Counted from the stretch's first letter, positions 10,897-20,708 are shown. The stretch: 64,000 nucleotides of DNA from Pluralibacter gergoviae ATCC 33028 = NBRC 105706 (GCF_001598855.1 NZ_BCZS01000014.1:86988-150987), one strand, 5' to 3'. Numbers and translations: made by a program. Notes: generated by a model from the letters alone, not told the origin.

Positions 10897-13380
10897 ATGG
10901 CTATCGAATGTAGTAATTTTAATTTAACTGCGGGTAATGCCGTACGCTACTGGCAGCTATCCGAGATTACAAGCTTGCGGTATGACACGGCGGATTCGCC
11001 GATGGCAGGCGAAATGGATCCATTCTTCTTTTTAAGCAAGCATAAAAATTTCATTCCCCACACCTACCCGTGCCGTGACGATTTTCGCCAACACTTTGCC
11101 GGGCTGAAACCGCAGCCGTTCGCCCCCGCGAGTTACTCTCGCTGGTGGTTTCCGTTTGCCTCCGACAGAGTGGACCTGTCCGGCTTTTGGTTTCGGCCAA
11201 CCCGCGTTGGTGCCTGGGCGAGAACGCTGCTCGATTGTCCCCAGGCGGGAGAATATCGTTTTCGCCTGGCAACCTGCGGCGGCGCATTGTTGAAACTGAA
11301 CGGCGAAGACATACTCTGGATGGCCGATTATCAGCGCAATCTGGAAAGCCAGAGAGAATTCAGCCTATCGCTGCAGGCAGGAAAAAACGTGCTGGAGCTG
11401 TGGATTGATGATTTAGCCGAGCGCGATATTCGCTTCTTCTTCCAACTCGACTACCTCAGCGACGAACCGCTACGCATTGCGCTGGAAACGCCATTAGCCG
11501 ATGCGCAGGTCAAGGAGATGGAACAGCTACTTGACGGCGTTTCCTTTGAACATCCGGTATACAACCGCGGCACCATTCGGCTGCTATTTCCCCAACCCGC
11601 GTCGACGAACTATGATCTGCACATCACTGTCCAGGGCGATTTTATCTCGCTCGACGAACCGGTCACGCTGCATAGTCAGTTGGTCGCCGGCGAATCGCGG
11701 GCCACAATCGCGGAAAGTGAAGATATCCCGGCTGATTTCCGTAACTTCCGGATTACGCTTCAGCGTGAAGGCTTCGGGATAAGCCGCTCGCTTGGCGTCG
11801 AAATCTGCCACGCCGACCGTCAAACGGTAATCCCGCAAACTCAAGAGGCGCGGATTGCTGAAGCGCTCAACGTCGTTGCGCATGAAGGCGAATATAGCAG
11901 CGTCAAAGCGCTGGCGCGGCTTGCGTGCGGTCTTAACGATGAGCAAACCCAACAGATGCTGAATGGCGTTCTGCCGTCAGTAATCGACTGCCATGACTGC
12001 GCGGACTTTACGCTGGTTCCGCTACTGTGGTGCCGCACAGTGTGGGGCGACAAGATCGATCCAGAGGTTCGCGGGCGCATCGATGACGCCATTCTGCGTT
12101 TCCGTTACTGGATGGACGAACCAGGCAACGATGTACAGTGGTACTTTTCTGAGAACCACGCCCTGCTGTTCCACACTGCAGCACTACTGGCAGGTAACCT
12201 CTTCCCGAATGCGACGTTCACCCGCTCCGGGCGTAGCGGGCGCGAGCAGGCAGCGACGGGTAAGGCGCGCGTTCTCAGTTGGCTGGACCACTTTGAACAG
12301 TGCGAAATGGCCGAATGGAACTCAGCCCCCTACTTTCCTATCGATCTGAAAGGGCTTACCGCGCTGGCAGCACTATCGGGCGATGCTCAGATAAGCCAGC
12401 GGGCCATTGCGGCAATAATGCGTTTACTGACGCAGATTGCCCGCTCCGCCCACCAGGGTTTTCTAACCGCCTCACAGGGGCGTTCTTATGAACATACCCT
12501 ACGTGCCGGGCGCTCCCTGGAGCTGGCGGCGATTTCACGTTTGCTATGGGGCAAAGGCAACTACGGCTGTCGTTTCCATGCGCTGCCGCAATTAGCTCTG
12601 CTGCTGCAGGAGGGGCTGCTCACCCTTCCGGCAGAACTGGCGGAAGTGGCCGTCTGGCAAAAGGAAAGCGCCATTGAGTGGTGCTTCGCTCAGGGCGCTG
12701 ACCGGATTGCCAGGCTCTATCACTACAAAAACCGCCATGCGGCAATGGGGTCAATCGCGGGCTATCGCTGGGGAGAATGGGGTTATCAGGAGACGCCCTT
12801 TCATTTACGTCTTGGCAACCAACCCGAAGCGCAGATCTGGATCAACCATCCTGGCGAGACCCTCCACGGTGGTTTCGGTCGCCCCTCTTACTGGGGCGGA
12901 TGCGGTACGCTGCCTCGCGTTCAGCAATATCGCGGACTGGCCGTGCTGACGTTCAGTGTGCATAGCGATCAGCCAACCTTTACGCACGCCTGGCTACCAC
13001 AAAGTTTGTTCGATGAAGTCGCTATCAACGGCCAGCGTGCTGCCGTACGCGGCGGTGACGGTATGGCGCTGCTGATAGGTAATCAGGCGTTCGAAACGGT
13101 GAGTACGGGCCCAACGCGCGGCTGTGAAATTCGCCTTAACGGGCAACAAACCTGCTGGTTGGTTCGCATCAACGATCGGCCCGATAGCTCCCTGGACGCC
13201 TTCATCGCGCGCTTTAGCAACCTGCTCCTAACGCAGCACGACGATGGCTGTATCGAAGTGGACGATCCGCTGTACGGAACGGTGCGCTTCCTGGCCGATG
13301 GACGCGTTAGCGCCGAAAACCGCACGCTTGACCCACAGCAGTGGCACGTCGCGGGCAGTAGCCGCGAACTACATCTGTAA
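10897..13380 (+). CDS. Large uncharacterised protein, putative carbohydrate-active enzyme
   Basis: 827 residues, and I do not recognise a named family. There is no signal peptide or membrane segment, so it is likely cytoplasmic. Residues about 70-200 look like a beta-sandwich of the kind found N-terminal in rhamnosidases and other glycosidases (SGFWFRPTRVGAW, GEYRFRLATCGGALLKLNGE). Residues about 330-620 are helical, with QWYFSENHALLFHTAALLAG (404-433 region) and EMAEWNSAPYFPIDLKGL (about 471-488), suggesting an (alpha/alpha) toroid whose Glu-Asn-His and Glu-Trp-Asn-Ser could be active-site residues. A beta-rich C-terminus follows (about 640-827). A clear GGAG site precedes the ATG. Placement between a GH105 gene and a sugar-acid transporter suggests a glycosidase, lyase or related enzyme on the same substrate. 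Function is inferred only. Confidence 0.6.
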   Translation: MAIECSNFNLTAGNAVRYWQLSEITSLRYDTADSPMAGEMDPFFFLSKHKNFIPHTYPCRDDFRQHFAGLKPQPFAPASYSRWWFPFASDRVDLSGFWFRPTRVGAWARTLLDCPQAGEYRFRLATCGGALLKLNGEDILWMADYQRNLESQREFSLSLQAGKNVLELWIDDLAERDIRFFFQLDYLSDEPLRIALETPLADAQVKEMEQLLDGVSFEHPVYNRGTIRLLFPQPASTNYDLHITVQGDFISLDEPVTLHSQLVAGESRATIAESEDIPADFRNFRITLQREGFGISRSLGVEICHADRQTVIPQTQEARIAEALNVVAHEGEYSSVKALARLACGLNDEQTQQMLNGVLPSVIDCHDCADFTLVPLLWCRTVWGDKIDPEVRGRIDDAILRFRYWMDEPGNDVQWYFSENHALLFHTAALLAGNLFPNATFTRSGRSGREQAATGKARVLSWLDHFEQCEMAEWNSAPYFPIDLKGLTALAALSGDAQISQRAIAAIMRLLTQIARSAHQGFLTASQGRSYEHTLRAGRSLELAAISRLLWGKGNYGCRFHALPQLALLLQEGLLTLPAELAEVAVWQKESAIEWCFAQGADRIARLYHYKNRHAAMGSIAGYRWGEWGYQETPFHLRLGNQPEAQIWINHPGETLHGGFGRPSYWGGCGTLPRVQQYRGLAVLTFSVHSDQPTFTHAWLPQSLFDEVAINGQRAAVRGGDGMALLIGNQAFETVSTGPTRGCEIRLNGQQTCWLVRINDRPDSSLDAFIARFSNLLLTQHDDGCIEVDDPLYGTVRFLADGRVSAENRTLDPQQWHVAGSSRELHL

Positions 13381-13385
13381 TCAAC

Positions 13386-13403
13386 GTCCGGCTAAGGCCG
13401 GAC
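13386..13403 (+). other. Intercistronic hairpin
   Basis: GTCCGGC-TAAG-GCCGGAC, a perfect 7-bp stem with a tetraloop, between the 827-residue gene and the transporter, with no T-tract. It may stabilise or unbalance the operon mRNA rather than stop transcription. Confidence 0.5.
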
Positions 13404-13415
13404 AAGGAAATAATA

Positions 13416-14762
13416 ATGGATACGCAAATCGACAAACCGTCTGCGCCTTCCAGGCAGAATGCCGTTGATGTTAACCAGAACACGCTGCACAATCCCGCGC
13501 GCGAGGTGGCTAAACCGAAAAGTAACTATCGCTGGTTTGTATGCTCCATGCTGGTATTTGCCACGACGGTTAACTATATGGACCGTCAAATTCTCGGCCT
13601 GCTGGCGCCGATGCTGCAAAAAGATATCGGCTGGACGCAGATGCAGTACAGCTGGCTGGTCAATGCGTTTACCATCGCTTACGGTGTCGGCACGCTGGTA
13701 TGCGGGCGCATAATCGACAAGCTGGGGACCAAAATTAGCTATGCAGTGGCGATGGTGGTCTGGAGCGCCGCGGCGATAGCCCATGCGGTGGTCGGCTCTG
13801 TCGCGGGGTTTGCGCTGGTGCGCGTCCTGCTTGGTCTGGGGGAATCGGCTAACTTCCCGGCCGCCATGAAGGTTATTGCCGAGTGGCATCCTAAAAAGGA
13901 GCGCACGCTGGCCACCGGCATTCTTGGGGTCGCGGTCAATATCGGCGTAGTCATCTCTCCGGCGCTGATCCCGCTGATAGCGGTACATTACGGCTGGCAC
14001 GGGGCGTTCTTGATCCTCGGTGCCATTGGCTTTCTGTGGCTGATCCCTTGGTTCATCGCCTTTGGTCCGGTGAAGGCGAAAGCCAGCGCAGAAGAGCAGA
14101 CGTGGATTGCCCAGGATAGAGAGGAAACCGTCAGTATTTCTGCCATTAAATGGACGCGTTTGCTGGGCTATCGCCAACTATGGGCGGTGGCAATAGGCAA
14201 AATATTGACTGACCCAATCTGGTGGTTCTTCCTCTTCTGGCTGCCGAAATGGCTCAACGAATCTTGCGGTATCAATATGGAAAGTCTCGGTTTACCGCTG
14301 ATCGTCATTTATCTCTTCGCCATCGTCGGCAGCCTGGGCGCAGGCTGGTTACCCGGTAAGCTGATGAGTAAAGGCTTTAGCACCGCCAGCGCGCGTAAAA
14401 TCACGATGCTGATCTGCGCCTGCCTGGTACTGCCGATTTTCGCCGCTACCCAGGTCGAGAATCTGTGGGCCGCAGTCGCGCTGGTAGGGCTGGCTGCAGC
14501 GGCACACCAGGGATGGTCTGCCAATATTCTGACCTCTGTATCTGACCTGTTCCCGAGCGCCGCCGTAGGTTCAGTCGTGGGGATTGGCAGCACTTTTGGG
14601 ATGATCGGTAGCGTTATCTTTTCTACGGTGATTGGTGCCGTGCTTGAGTCCTCAGGTAACTACTGGGCGCTGTTTGCTATCAGCTCTGTCGCTTACCTGC
14701 TAGCATGGGCAGTGATGTATCTTCTGCTGGTACCAAAAATGGAGCGGGCTAAATTCGATTAA
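13416..14762 (+). CDS. MFS transporter, anion:cation symporter (hexuronate-type) family
   Basis: Inner-membrane uptake symporter of 448 residues with twelve predicted membrane segments. The N-terminal MDRQILGLLAPMLQKDIGW and the loop GLGESANFPAAMKVIAEW are hallmarks of the ACS family that includes ExuT (hexuronates), GudP and RhmT. About 45 polar residues precede the first segment. It is preceded by AGGAAA, 35 bases after the previous gene, so it is the last gene of the GH105 operon. The likely cargo is the unsaturated uronic-acid oligosaccharide or monomer used by the two enzymes; this is inference. It converges on the LacI-type gene across a shared terminator. Confidence 0.85.
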   Translation: MDTQIDKPSAPSRQNAVDVNQNTLHNPAREVAKPKSNYRWFVCSMLVFATTVNYMDRQILGLLAPMLQKDIGWTQMQYSWLVNAFTIAYGVGTLVCGRIIDKLGTKISYAVAMVVWSAAAIAHAVVGSVAGFALVRVLLGLGESANFPAAMKVIAEWHPKKERTLATGILGVAVNIGVVISPALIPLIAVHYGWHGAFLILGAIGFLWLIPWFIAFGPVKAKASAEEQTWIAQDREETVSISAIKWTRLLGYRQLWAVAIGKILTDPIWWFFLFWLPKWLNESCGINMESLGLPLIVIYLFAIVGSLGAGWLPGKLMSKGFSTASARKITMLICACLVLPIFAATQVENLWAAVALVGLAAAAHQGWSANILTSVSDLFPSAAVGSVVGIGSTFGMIGSVIFSTVIGAVLESSGNYWALFAISSVAYLLAWAVMYLLLVPKMERAKFD

Positions 14763-14776
14763 CCCGTGCCCTTTCC

Positions 14777-14808
14777 CGGTGGCCCGTATTACGCAACACG
14801 GGCCACCG
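14777..14808. terminator. Shared terminator-like hairpin between transporter and repressor genes
   Basis: A perfect 11-bp stem, CGGTGGCCCGT (14777-14787) with ACGGGCCACCG (14798-14808), and a 10-nt loop. It contains the stop codon of the convergent LacI-type gene. No long T-tract is present on either side. Confidence 0.55.
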
Positions 14809-15829
14809 ATTGACGCTCCACGATGGTACACGCCAGCTCAACACGCCTTGGAATTTCCACACTCCCCGCAATCATATCCTGCAGTAACTCCAGTGTCAGC
14901 GTACCAATTTCCTGCACCGGAAGGTGGACGGTAGTCAACGGTGGCGTTGCAAACTCTGCCTGGGGCAGATTATTCATACCCATCACCGAAATATCCTCCG
15001 GCACACGCATTCCCAAAGCCAGCACGCCACTGATCGCACCGAGCGCCAGCGAATCATTGGCGCACAGTATCGCTGAGCACTCGCGCGGATTGTCACGAAA
15101 ACGCGCGATCACCGCCTGCTCAGCCAGTTCCGGTAGCCAGTCGGTTACCGTCAGGATACGCGACTCATCGCACGCCAGTTGACGACAGCGCATTGCTTCA
15201 CGCCAGCCGTCCTCTCGCTGTTCGATCGTCCGCCTGCCGGGGTGAGTTAAAAACAGAATGTCGCGATGGCCCCGCTCCAGCAGATATTCACAGGCCATGC
15301 GCGTGGCCGAACGGTTACAGGGCAGCACGCTGGATAAGCGCATCAGCGGATCTTCAGTGTTCGCCAGCACCGTCGGTTTTTTCAGATTCACCACCGTATT
15401 CAGAAAGTCGCTGTCATCGACCGTCAGCGCCAGCACTCCCCCGACATCCGGCTCTTCCAGCAGAGCCTGCAGAGAACCGTTATCATTATCGTTAAGCCGA
15501 TGGATCGTGAGATCAATCCCCAGAACCTTTGCCCGCTCTTTCAGTCCTTGCAGCACGTACCAGCTGAACTGATAGCGGTTATAATCCAGCATCGCCACCT
15601 GTGAAATGGCCAGAACAATTCGCGCACCGCCCAGCTCCTGAGCAGGCGTATAGCGCATCGCCCGCGCCACTTCCTGAATACGCGTACGCAGTTCCTGGCT
15701 GACCCCTTTTTCACCCGACAGCGCCCGAGACACTGTACTGAGCGAGGTGCGACATCGGGTCGCGATATCTTCCAGACGAACGCGGCGATACCCCGCCTCG
15801 CGCTCTGCCTGATTGTCTGATTTACTCAT
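14789..15829 (-). CDS. LacI-family transcriptional repressor
   Basis: 346 residues. The N-terminal LacI HTH (VRLEDIATRCRTSLSTVSRALSG, about 18-40) is followed by a hinge and the periplasmic-binding-protein-like sensor domain (about 75-340; LCANDSLALGAISGV is typical). It most likely controls the convergent GH105-transporter operon in response to a sugar or uronate ligand. The target operator was not found. Its start overlaps the end of an AraC-type relic by 4 bases, which may supply its promoter. Confidence 0.88.
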   Translation of the reverse strand: MSKSDNQAEREAGYRRVRLEDIATRCRTSLSTVSRALSGEKGVSQELRTRIQEVARAMRYTPAQELGGARIVLAISQVAMLDYNRYQFSWYVLQGLKERAKVLGIDLTIHRLNDNDNGSLQALLEEPDVGGVLALTVDDSDFLNTVVNLKKPTVLANTEDPLMRLSSVLPCNRSATRMACEYLLERGHRDILFLTHPGRRTIEQREDGWREAMRCRQLACDESRILTVTDWLPELAEQAVIARFRDNPRECSAILCANDSLALGAISGVLALGMRVPEDISVMGMNNLPQAEFATPPLTTVHLPVQEIGTLTLELLQDMIAGSVEIPRRVELACTIVERQSVARVA

Positions 15830-16140
15830 CTCTTATCCTTTCTGACGCCACACTTCACACGACGTAATCCAAACACCCTTTTATACCCTGCGATGAAATG
15901 GTTGCTGTTAGCAAAGCCGTATAGACAGGCAATTTCTATCATCGACATTGCCGTTTCACTTAACCTCCGCCACGCAGACGCCAACCTCAACTGTACTAAA
16001 TCGTTATCAAGGGTTAACTCCGTTTCCCCCTTTAATATGCCAAAAACGGTACCACTGGTGAAATGGAAGGACCCGGCCATCTGCCGCCAGAGACGATCTT
16101 CATCACCTTATTTACGAAGCCAGCGTCACCGCCTACGTAG
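15826..16140 (-). pseudogene. AraC/XylS-family regulator relic
   Basis: Minus-strand residues RLASAWRRLSETAMSMIEIA and GFANSNHFIAGYKRVFG are a typical AraC-type second HTH, and GSFHFTSGTVFGILKGE looks like the first HTH. The intact part starts at 16080 (84 codons). The upstream helix (NKVMKIVSGGRW) continues in another frame at about 16090-16140, pointing to a frameshift. The sensor domain is absent and the C-terminus is atypical. It is a broken regulator lying head-to-tail with the LacI-type gene. Confidence 0.65.
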
Positions 16141-16430
16141 TTTCGCGCAGGTGCGTTTTTCAGGGAGAAGATCAGGGACCCACGCGCGGGCCCTTCATCG
16201 CCAGTTAACGCCTCGGAGGGAGGGTTATTGTTCTTCACAGGCGCTCCGGGCGCAACATGTCAATCTGATAAGTTAGCAGGACGTTTCCTTTTACGCTGTG
16301 GGCTATCCCCGGCAAAGCAGCCCCGGCGCGGACTCGCTTTACTTACCGGCGAAAACCCGCGCCCTTCGCTGCGTGAGGCATGCCCACCGAGCAGACTCGC
16401 GCGCCGGCACATTCCGAAAATACGCCCACG
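16141..16430. other. Unassigned right end of island
   Basis: No gene is supported. The stretch is GC-rich, has short frames on both strands and shows no family match. It joins the AraC relic to the cydC relic. Confidence 0.3.
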
Positions 16431-16535
16431 TCAACAAACAATTCTGATGGACAACGGACAAATTTTTGCGCATGGTAAACACGCCGAATTGCTGAGCAGA
16501 CGCGGGCGTAATACCAGTTCAGACAGCGAGTTTAG
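16431..16535 (+). pseudogene. Relic of a second cydC 3' end
   Basis: The plus strand encodes QQTILMDNGQIFAHGKHAEL, which matches the C-terminus of CydC (E. coli-type MDNGQI..G.HAELL). After a frameshift near 16509 it encodes YQFRQRV and a stop, matching YYQFRQRL-stop of the intact cydC at 8997-9034. The nucleotides align with the intact end over about 100 bases with many differences and one small gap. It sits 40 bases before aat, where the ancestral cydC should end, so it marks the right junction of the inserted island. Confidence 0.8.
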
Positions 16536-16575
16536 GCTACGCTTTCTTTCATTATCAGGCCCGGAGTTGTAGAAC

Positions 16576-17280
16576 ATGCGTCTGGTTCAGCTGTCACGTC
16601 ATTCTATCGCCTTTCCGTCGCCGGAGGCCGCGCTGCGCGAGCCTAACGGCCTGCTGGCCCTGGGCGGCGATCTGAGCCCTGCCCGGCTGCTGATGGCCTA
16701 TCAGCAGGGCATATTCCCGTGGTTCTCGCCCGGCGATCCTATTCTGTGGTGGTCCCCGGACCCGCGCGCCGTACTGTGGCCGGAGCAGTTCCACCTGAGC
16801 CGCAGCATGAAGCGCTTTCACAAAAGCTCGCCCTATCGCATCACGCTCAATCACGCCTTCGACCGGGTGATCCGCAGCTGCGCCGACGATCGCGATGAGG
16901 GCACCTGGATAACAGAAAGCATTATTCTGGCCTATCAGCAGCTGCATGAGCTGGGCCACGCCCACTCGATTGAGGTGTGGCGCGGCGATGAGCTGGTAGG
17001 CGGCATGTACGGCGTTGCCCAGGGCGCGCTGTTCTGCGGCGAGTCGATGTTCAGCCGGGCGGAGAATGCGTCTAAAACGGCGCTGCTGGTGTTCTGTCAG
17101 GCGTTTATCGACAGCGGCGGCAGACTGCTCGACTGTCAGGTACTCAATAACCATACCGCTTCGCTTGGTGCGGTCGAAATTGCGCGTAAAACCTATCTGG
17201 AACACCTGAGCGAGTTGCGCGCCGTGCCGCTTGCTGATCGCTTCTGGGTGCCCCGCGTGCTCTTTTCGCCGTCAGCCTAA
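16576..17280 (+). CDS. aat: Leucyl/phenylalanyl-tRNA--protein transferase
   Basis: Adds Leu or Phe to proteins with N-terminal Lys or Arg, making them substrates for ClpS-ClpAP (the N-end rule). 234 residues, full length. Family blocks are [20 protein letters not shown] (13-32), [22 protein letters not shown] (about 43-64) and FCGESMFSR (near 154). It shares the pathway with clpS and clpA encoded just downstream, and is followed by infA. Confidence 0.97.
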   Translation: MRLVQLSRHSIAFPSPEAALREPNGLLALGGDLSPARLLMAYQQGIFPWFSPGDPILWWSPDPRAVLWPEQFHLSRSMKRFHKSSPYRITLNHAFDRVIRSCADDRDEGTWITESIILAYQQLHELGHAHSIEVWRGDELVGGMYGVAQGALFCGESMFSRAENASKTALLVFCQAFIDSGGRLLDCQVLNNHTASLGAVEIARKTYLEHLSELRAVPLADRFWVPRVLFSPSA

Positions 17281-17307
17281 ATGTTTTCGGCACATTTTTT
17301 GTCAGGG

Positions 17308-17316
17308 TGATATAAT
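17308..17316 (+). promoter_or_regulatory. infA promoter, extended -10
   Basis: TGATATAAT (TGn plus TATAAT at 17311-17316) lies 230 bases upstream of the infA start, just past aat. No good -35 was found, in line with an extended -10 promoter. Confidence 0.5.
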
Positions 17317-17545
17317 CGCGCCCGCAAGTCGTTTCTGCCTGTTGCCCTGCCGACGTTTCAGGAATCTCCCCTTTGGTTTGCGCTCGTCACACGGTATCTG
17401 TGCGACGTTCGGGCAATGCGCAAAAACGATCTCAAGGTTTCGGTCGCCGCGTATGCGGAAAGATGACCGGTAAATCTTTACTTAATTGATGAATTTCGGC
17501 ATTATCTTGCCGGTTCAAAACTATGGTAGTGATACCCCCGAGGAC

Positions 17546-17767
<222 letters not shown>

Positions 17768-17800
17768 TTGATTTGATGCCCGTGGGGTAGTCGAAAAGTT

Positions 17801-17826
17801 AAGCCGGGTTTATTCTCGGCTTTTTT
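17801..17826 (+). terminator. infA terminator
   Basis: AAGCCG (17801-17806) pairs with CGGCTT (17817-17822), followed by a T-run, 34 bases past the infA stop. Confidence 0.75.
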
Positions 17827-17827
17827 A

Positions 17828-17911
17828 TGTCTGGTGTTTGGGGCTGCACGGACGGCACGCCGCTGTATGCTTTCTAAACTTCCTGTACGGCAATGAACTG
17901 ACCACCAGACA
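17828..17911. repeat. Inverted repeat pair, possible miniature element
   Basis: TGTCTGGTG (17828-17836) and its exact complement CACCAGACA (17903-17911) bound an 84-base segment without genes in the infA-clpA gap, where E. coli and many relatives carry serW. No tRNA-like TTCGAATCC arm is present. It could be a small mobile remnant or chance. Confidence 0.3.
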
Positions 17912-18031
17912 CCCTAATCGCACTGTTATAAAACAGAAAATAGATTCTGGCAGCGCCATTCGCTCATAAAACCAGATAACGGCATAACAACTTTATATTC
18001 ATTTTCACCGCCGGGCCGGATCGGGCCACAG

Positions 18032-18061
18032 ACATAAAAAAACCGGGCTTTCGCCCGGTTT
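18032..18061 (-). terminator. clpA terminator
   Basis: AAACCGGGC-TTTC-GCCCGGTTT with a long A-tract on its left (plus strand), i.e. a U-tract on the minus-strand transcript, 20 bases past the clpA stop. Confidence 0.9.
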
Positions 18062-18080
18062 GTCGTCACGCTTCCGCCAC

Positions 18081-20357
18081 TCAGTGCGCCGCTTCCGCCT
18101 TGCGCTTCTGCGCCGCCTGGAAGTCGTAGGTCAGCGTATTGCTGCTGGCATCGAGGTCGACCGTCACCTGGCCGCCGTCTACGAGCTTGCCGAACAGCAG
18201 CTCGTTGGCCAGCGGCTTCTTCAGGTTGTCCTGAATAACGCGGGCCATCGGACGGGCGCCCATCGCACGGTCGTAGCCCTTCTCCGCCAGCCAGTCGCGC
18301 GCTTCCTGACTGACTTCCAGGGAAACGCCCTTCTGGTCCAGCTGCACCTGCAGTTCGACGATGAACTTGTCGACAACCTGATGGATAACCTCGGTAGAGA
18401 GGTGATCGAACCAGATAATGTTGTCGAGGCGGTTGCGGAACTCCGGCGTGAAGATCTTCTTGATCTCCTCCATCGCATCGGTGCTGTTGTCCTGATGGAT
18501 AAGGCCAATGGATTTACGCTCGGTCTCACGCACCCCGGCGTTGGTGGTCATCACCAGCACCACGTTGCGGAAGTCCGCCTTGCGGCCGTTGTTGTCGGTG
18601 AGCGTACCGTTGTCCATCACCTGCAGCAGCAGGTTAAAGACGTCCGGATGCGCCTTCTCGATTTCGTCGAGCAGCAGCACCGCGTGCGGATGCTTAATTA
18701 CCGCATCGGTAAGCAGGCCGCCCTGGTCAAAGCCAACGTAGCCCGGAGGCGCGCCGATAAGCCGGCTGACGGTGTGGCGCTCCATATACTCGGACATATC
18801 AAAGCGCAGCAGCTCGATGCCCAGCGCCTTCGACAGCTGGACGGTGACCTCGGTTTTCCCGACCCCGGTCGGTCCGGCGAACAGGAAGGAGCCGACCGGC
18901 TTGTGATCCTGGCCGAGGCCCGCGCGGCTCATCTTGATGGCTTCGGTTAAGGCTTCGATAGCCTTGCCCTGACCAAACACCAGCATCTTCAGGCGCTCGC
19001 CGAGGCTCTTGAGCGTATCGCGGTCGCTCCTGGAAACGCTTTTCTCAGGAATGCGCGCAATGCGGGCCACCACGGACTCGATGTCCGCCACGTTGACCGT
19101 CTTCTTACGCTTGCTGACCGGCATCAGACGGGCGCGGGCGCCCGCCTCATCGATCACGTCAATCGCCTTATCCGGCAGGTGGCGGTCGTTGATGTACTTC
19201 ACCGCCAGCTCCACCGCCGCACGCACCGCTTTCGCGGTGTAGCGCACGTCGTGATGCGCTTCGTACTTCGGCTTCAGGCCGTTGATGATCTGCACCGTCT
19301 CATCCACGGAGGGTTCAGTAATGTCGATTTTCTGGAAGCGGCGCGCCAGGGCGCGGTCCTTTTCGAAAATGTTGCTGAACTCCTGATAAGTGGTGGAGCC
19401 AATCACGCGGATTTTACCGCCCGAGAGCAGCGGTTTAATCAGGTTGGCGGCATCCACCTGTCCGCCGGACGCGGCGCCGGCGCCGATGATGGTGTGGATC
19501 TCATCGATGAATAGAATGCTGTTGGTATCCTGCTCCAGCTGCTTCAGCAGCGCCTTGAAGCGCTTCTCAAAATCGCCGCGGTACTTGGTGCCCGCCAGCA
19601 GCGAGCCGATATCCAGCGAGTAGATGGTGCAGTCGGCCATCACTTCCGGGACGTCGCCCTGCACGATGCGCCAGGCGAGCCCTTCGGCGATGGCGGTTTT
19701 ACCGACGCCGGACTCCCCCACCAGCAGCGGGTTGTTTTTACGGCGGCGGCACAGCACCTGAATGGCGCGCTCAAGCTCTTTGTCGCGGCCAATCAGCGGG
19801 TCGATCCCGCCGACGCGAGCAAGCTGGTTAAGATTGGTGGTGAAGTTTTCCATACGTTCCTCCCCGCCTGCTTGCTCTTCAGTATTCGGTTGGCTTCCGG
19901 CATCGGAAGACTGGCTCGGCTCGTCTTTACGGGTGCCGTGGGAGATAAAGTTGACCACGTCGAGGCGGCTCACTTCATGTTTGCGCAGCAGGTAGGCCGC
20001 CTGCGACTCCTGTTCGCTGAAAATGGCCACCAGCACGTTGGCGCCGGTGACTTCGCTGCGCCCGGATGACTGGACGTGAAAGACCGCGCGCTGCAGAACG
20101 CGCTGGAAGCTGAGCGTCGGCTGGGTGTCGCGCTCCTCTTCGCTCGCCGGCAGGACGGGCGTGGTCTGTTCGATGAAGGCTTCGAGTTCCTGACGCAGCG
20201 CCACCAGGTCCACGGAGCAGGCTTCCAGCGCTTCGCGGGCGGATGGGTTGCTGAGCAGCGCCAGCAGCAGATGCTCGACGGTCATAAACTCATGACGGTG
20301 CTCGCGCGCTCTGGCGAAAGCCATGTTTAAACTGAGTTCCAGTTCTTGATTGAGCAT
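18081..20357 (-). CDS. clpA: ATP-dependent Clp protease ATP-binding subunit ClpA
   Basis: AAA+ unfoldase that feeds ClpP. 758 residues, as in E. coli, from [16 protein letters not shown]; a start 5 codons earlier is possible but unlikely. The N-domain (1-140) docks ClpS. Two AAA+ modules follow, with Walker A GESGVGKT (about 214) and GPTGVGKT (about 495), a second-module pore GYVGFDQ, and the ClpP-contacting IGL in KSIGLIHQ. It is 30 bases downstream of clpS on the same strand, so co-transcription is likely. Confidence 0.98.
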   Translation of the reverse strand: MLNQELELSLNMAFARAREHRHEFMTVEHLLLALLSNPSAREALEACSVDLVALRQELEAFIEQTTPVLPASEEERDTQPTLSFQRVLQRAVFHVQSSGRSEVTGANVLVAIFSEQESQAAYLLRKHEVSRLDVVNFISHGTRKDEPSQSSDAGSQPNTEEQAGGEERMENFTTNLNQLARVGGIDPLIGRDKELERAIQVLCRRRKNNPLLVGESGVGKTAIAEGLAWRIVQGDVPEVMADCTIYSLDIGSLLAGTKYRGDFEKRFKALLKQLEQDTNSILFIDEIHTIIGAGAASGGQVDAANLIKPLLSGGKIRVIGSTTYQEFSNIFEKDRALARRFQKIDITEPSVDETVQIINGLKPKYEAHHDVRYTAKAVRAAVELAVKYINDRHLPDKAIDVIDEAGARARLMPVSKRKKTVNVADIESVVARIARIPEKSVSRSDRDTLKSLGERLKMLVFGQGKAIEALTEAIKMSRAGLGQDHKPVGSFLFAGPTGVGKTEVTVQLSKALGIELLRFDMSEYMERHTVSRLIGAPPGYVGFDQGGLLTDAVIKHPHAVLLLDEIEKAHPDVFNLLLQVMDNGTLTDNNGRKADFRNVVLVMTTNAGVRETERKSIGLIHQDNSTDAMEEIKKIFTPEFRNRLDNIIWFDHLSTEVIHQVVDKFIVELQVQLDQKGVSLEVSQEARDWLAEKGYDRAMGARPMARVIQDNLKKPLANELLFGKLVDGGQVTVDLDASSNTLTYDFQAAQKRKAEAAH

Positions 20358-20387
20358 AGGCACCTCCCCCAATTTTATTGCCTGCTT

Positions 20388-20708
20388 TCAGGCCTGTTCC
20401 AGCGTACACAACAGCGGATGCTCATTCTCCTTGGCATACTTGTTCACCAGGGCGACTTTGGTCTCTGCCACTTCGGCGGTAAAGACGCCGCAAATGGCCT
20501 TGCCCTGATAGTGAACCGTAAGCATCAGCTGCGTTGCACGCTCTACATCATAAGAAAAGAATTTTTGTAACACGTCAATAACAAACTCCATCGGAGTGTA
20601 GTCATCATTGAGCAATATCACCTTATACATCGACGGCGGCTGTAGCGCATCGCGTACTTTATCCTCCGCCAGCTGGTCGAAATCCAGCCAATCCCGCGTC
20701 TTACCCAT
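20388..20708 (-). CDS. clpS: ClpS adaptor for N-degron substrates
   Basis: A 106-residue adaptor that binds N-terminal Leu, Phe, Tyr and Trp and delivers such proteins to ClpA. A flexible N-terminus is followed by the core with [20 protein letters not shown] (28-47), whose Asn-Asp-Asp and Met line the N-degron pocket, and [10 protein letters not shown]. It pairs functionally with aat upstream and clpA downstream. Confidence 0.97.
   Translation of the reverse strand: MGKTRDWLDFDQLAEDKVRDALQPPSMYKVILLNDDYTPMEFVIDVLQKFFSYDVERATQLMLTVHYQGKAICGVFTAEVAETKVALVNKYAKENEHPLLCTLEQA

Noticed and set aside
16228..16572. 114-codon plus-strand protein before aat
   Set aside because: Only its end is meaningful, as a frameshifted cydC relic; the first half matches nothing.
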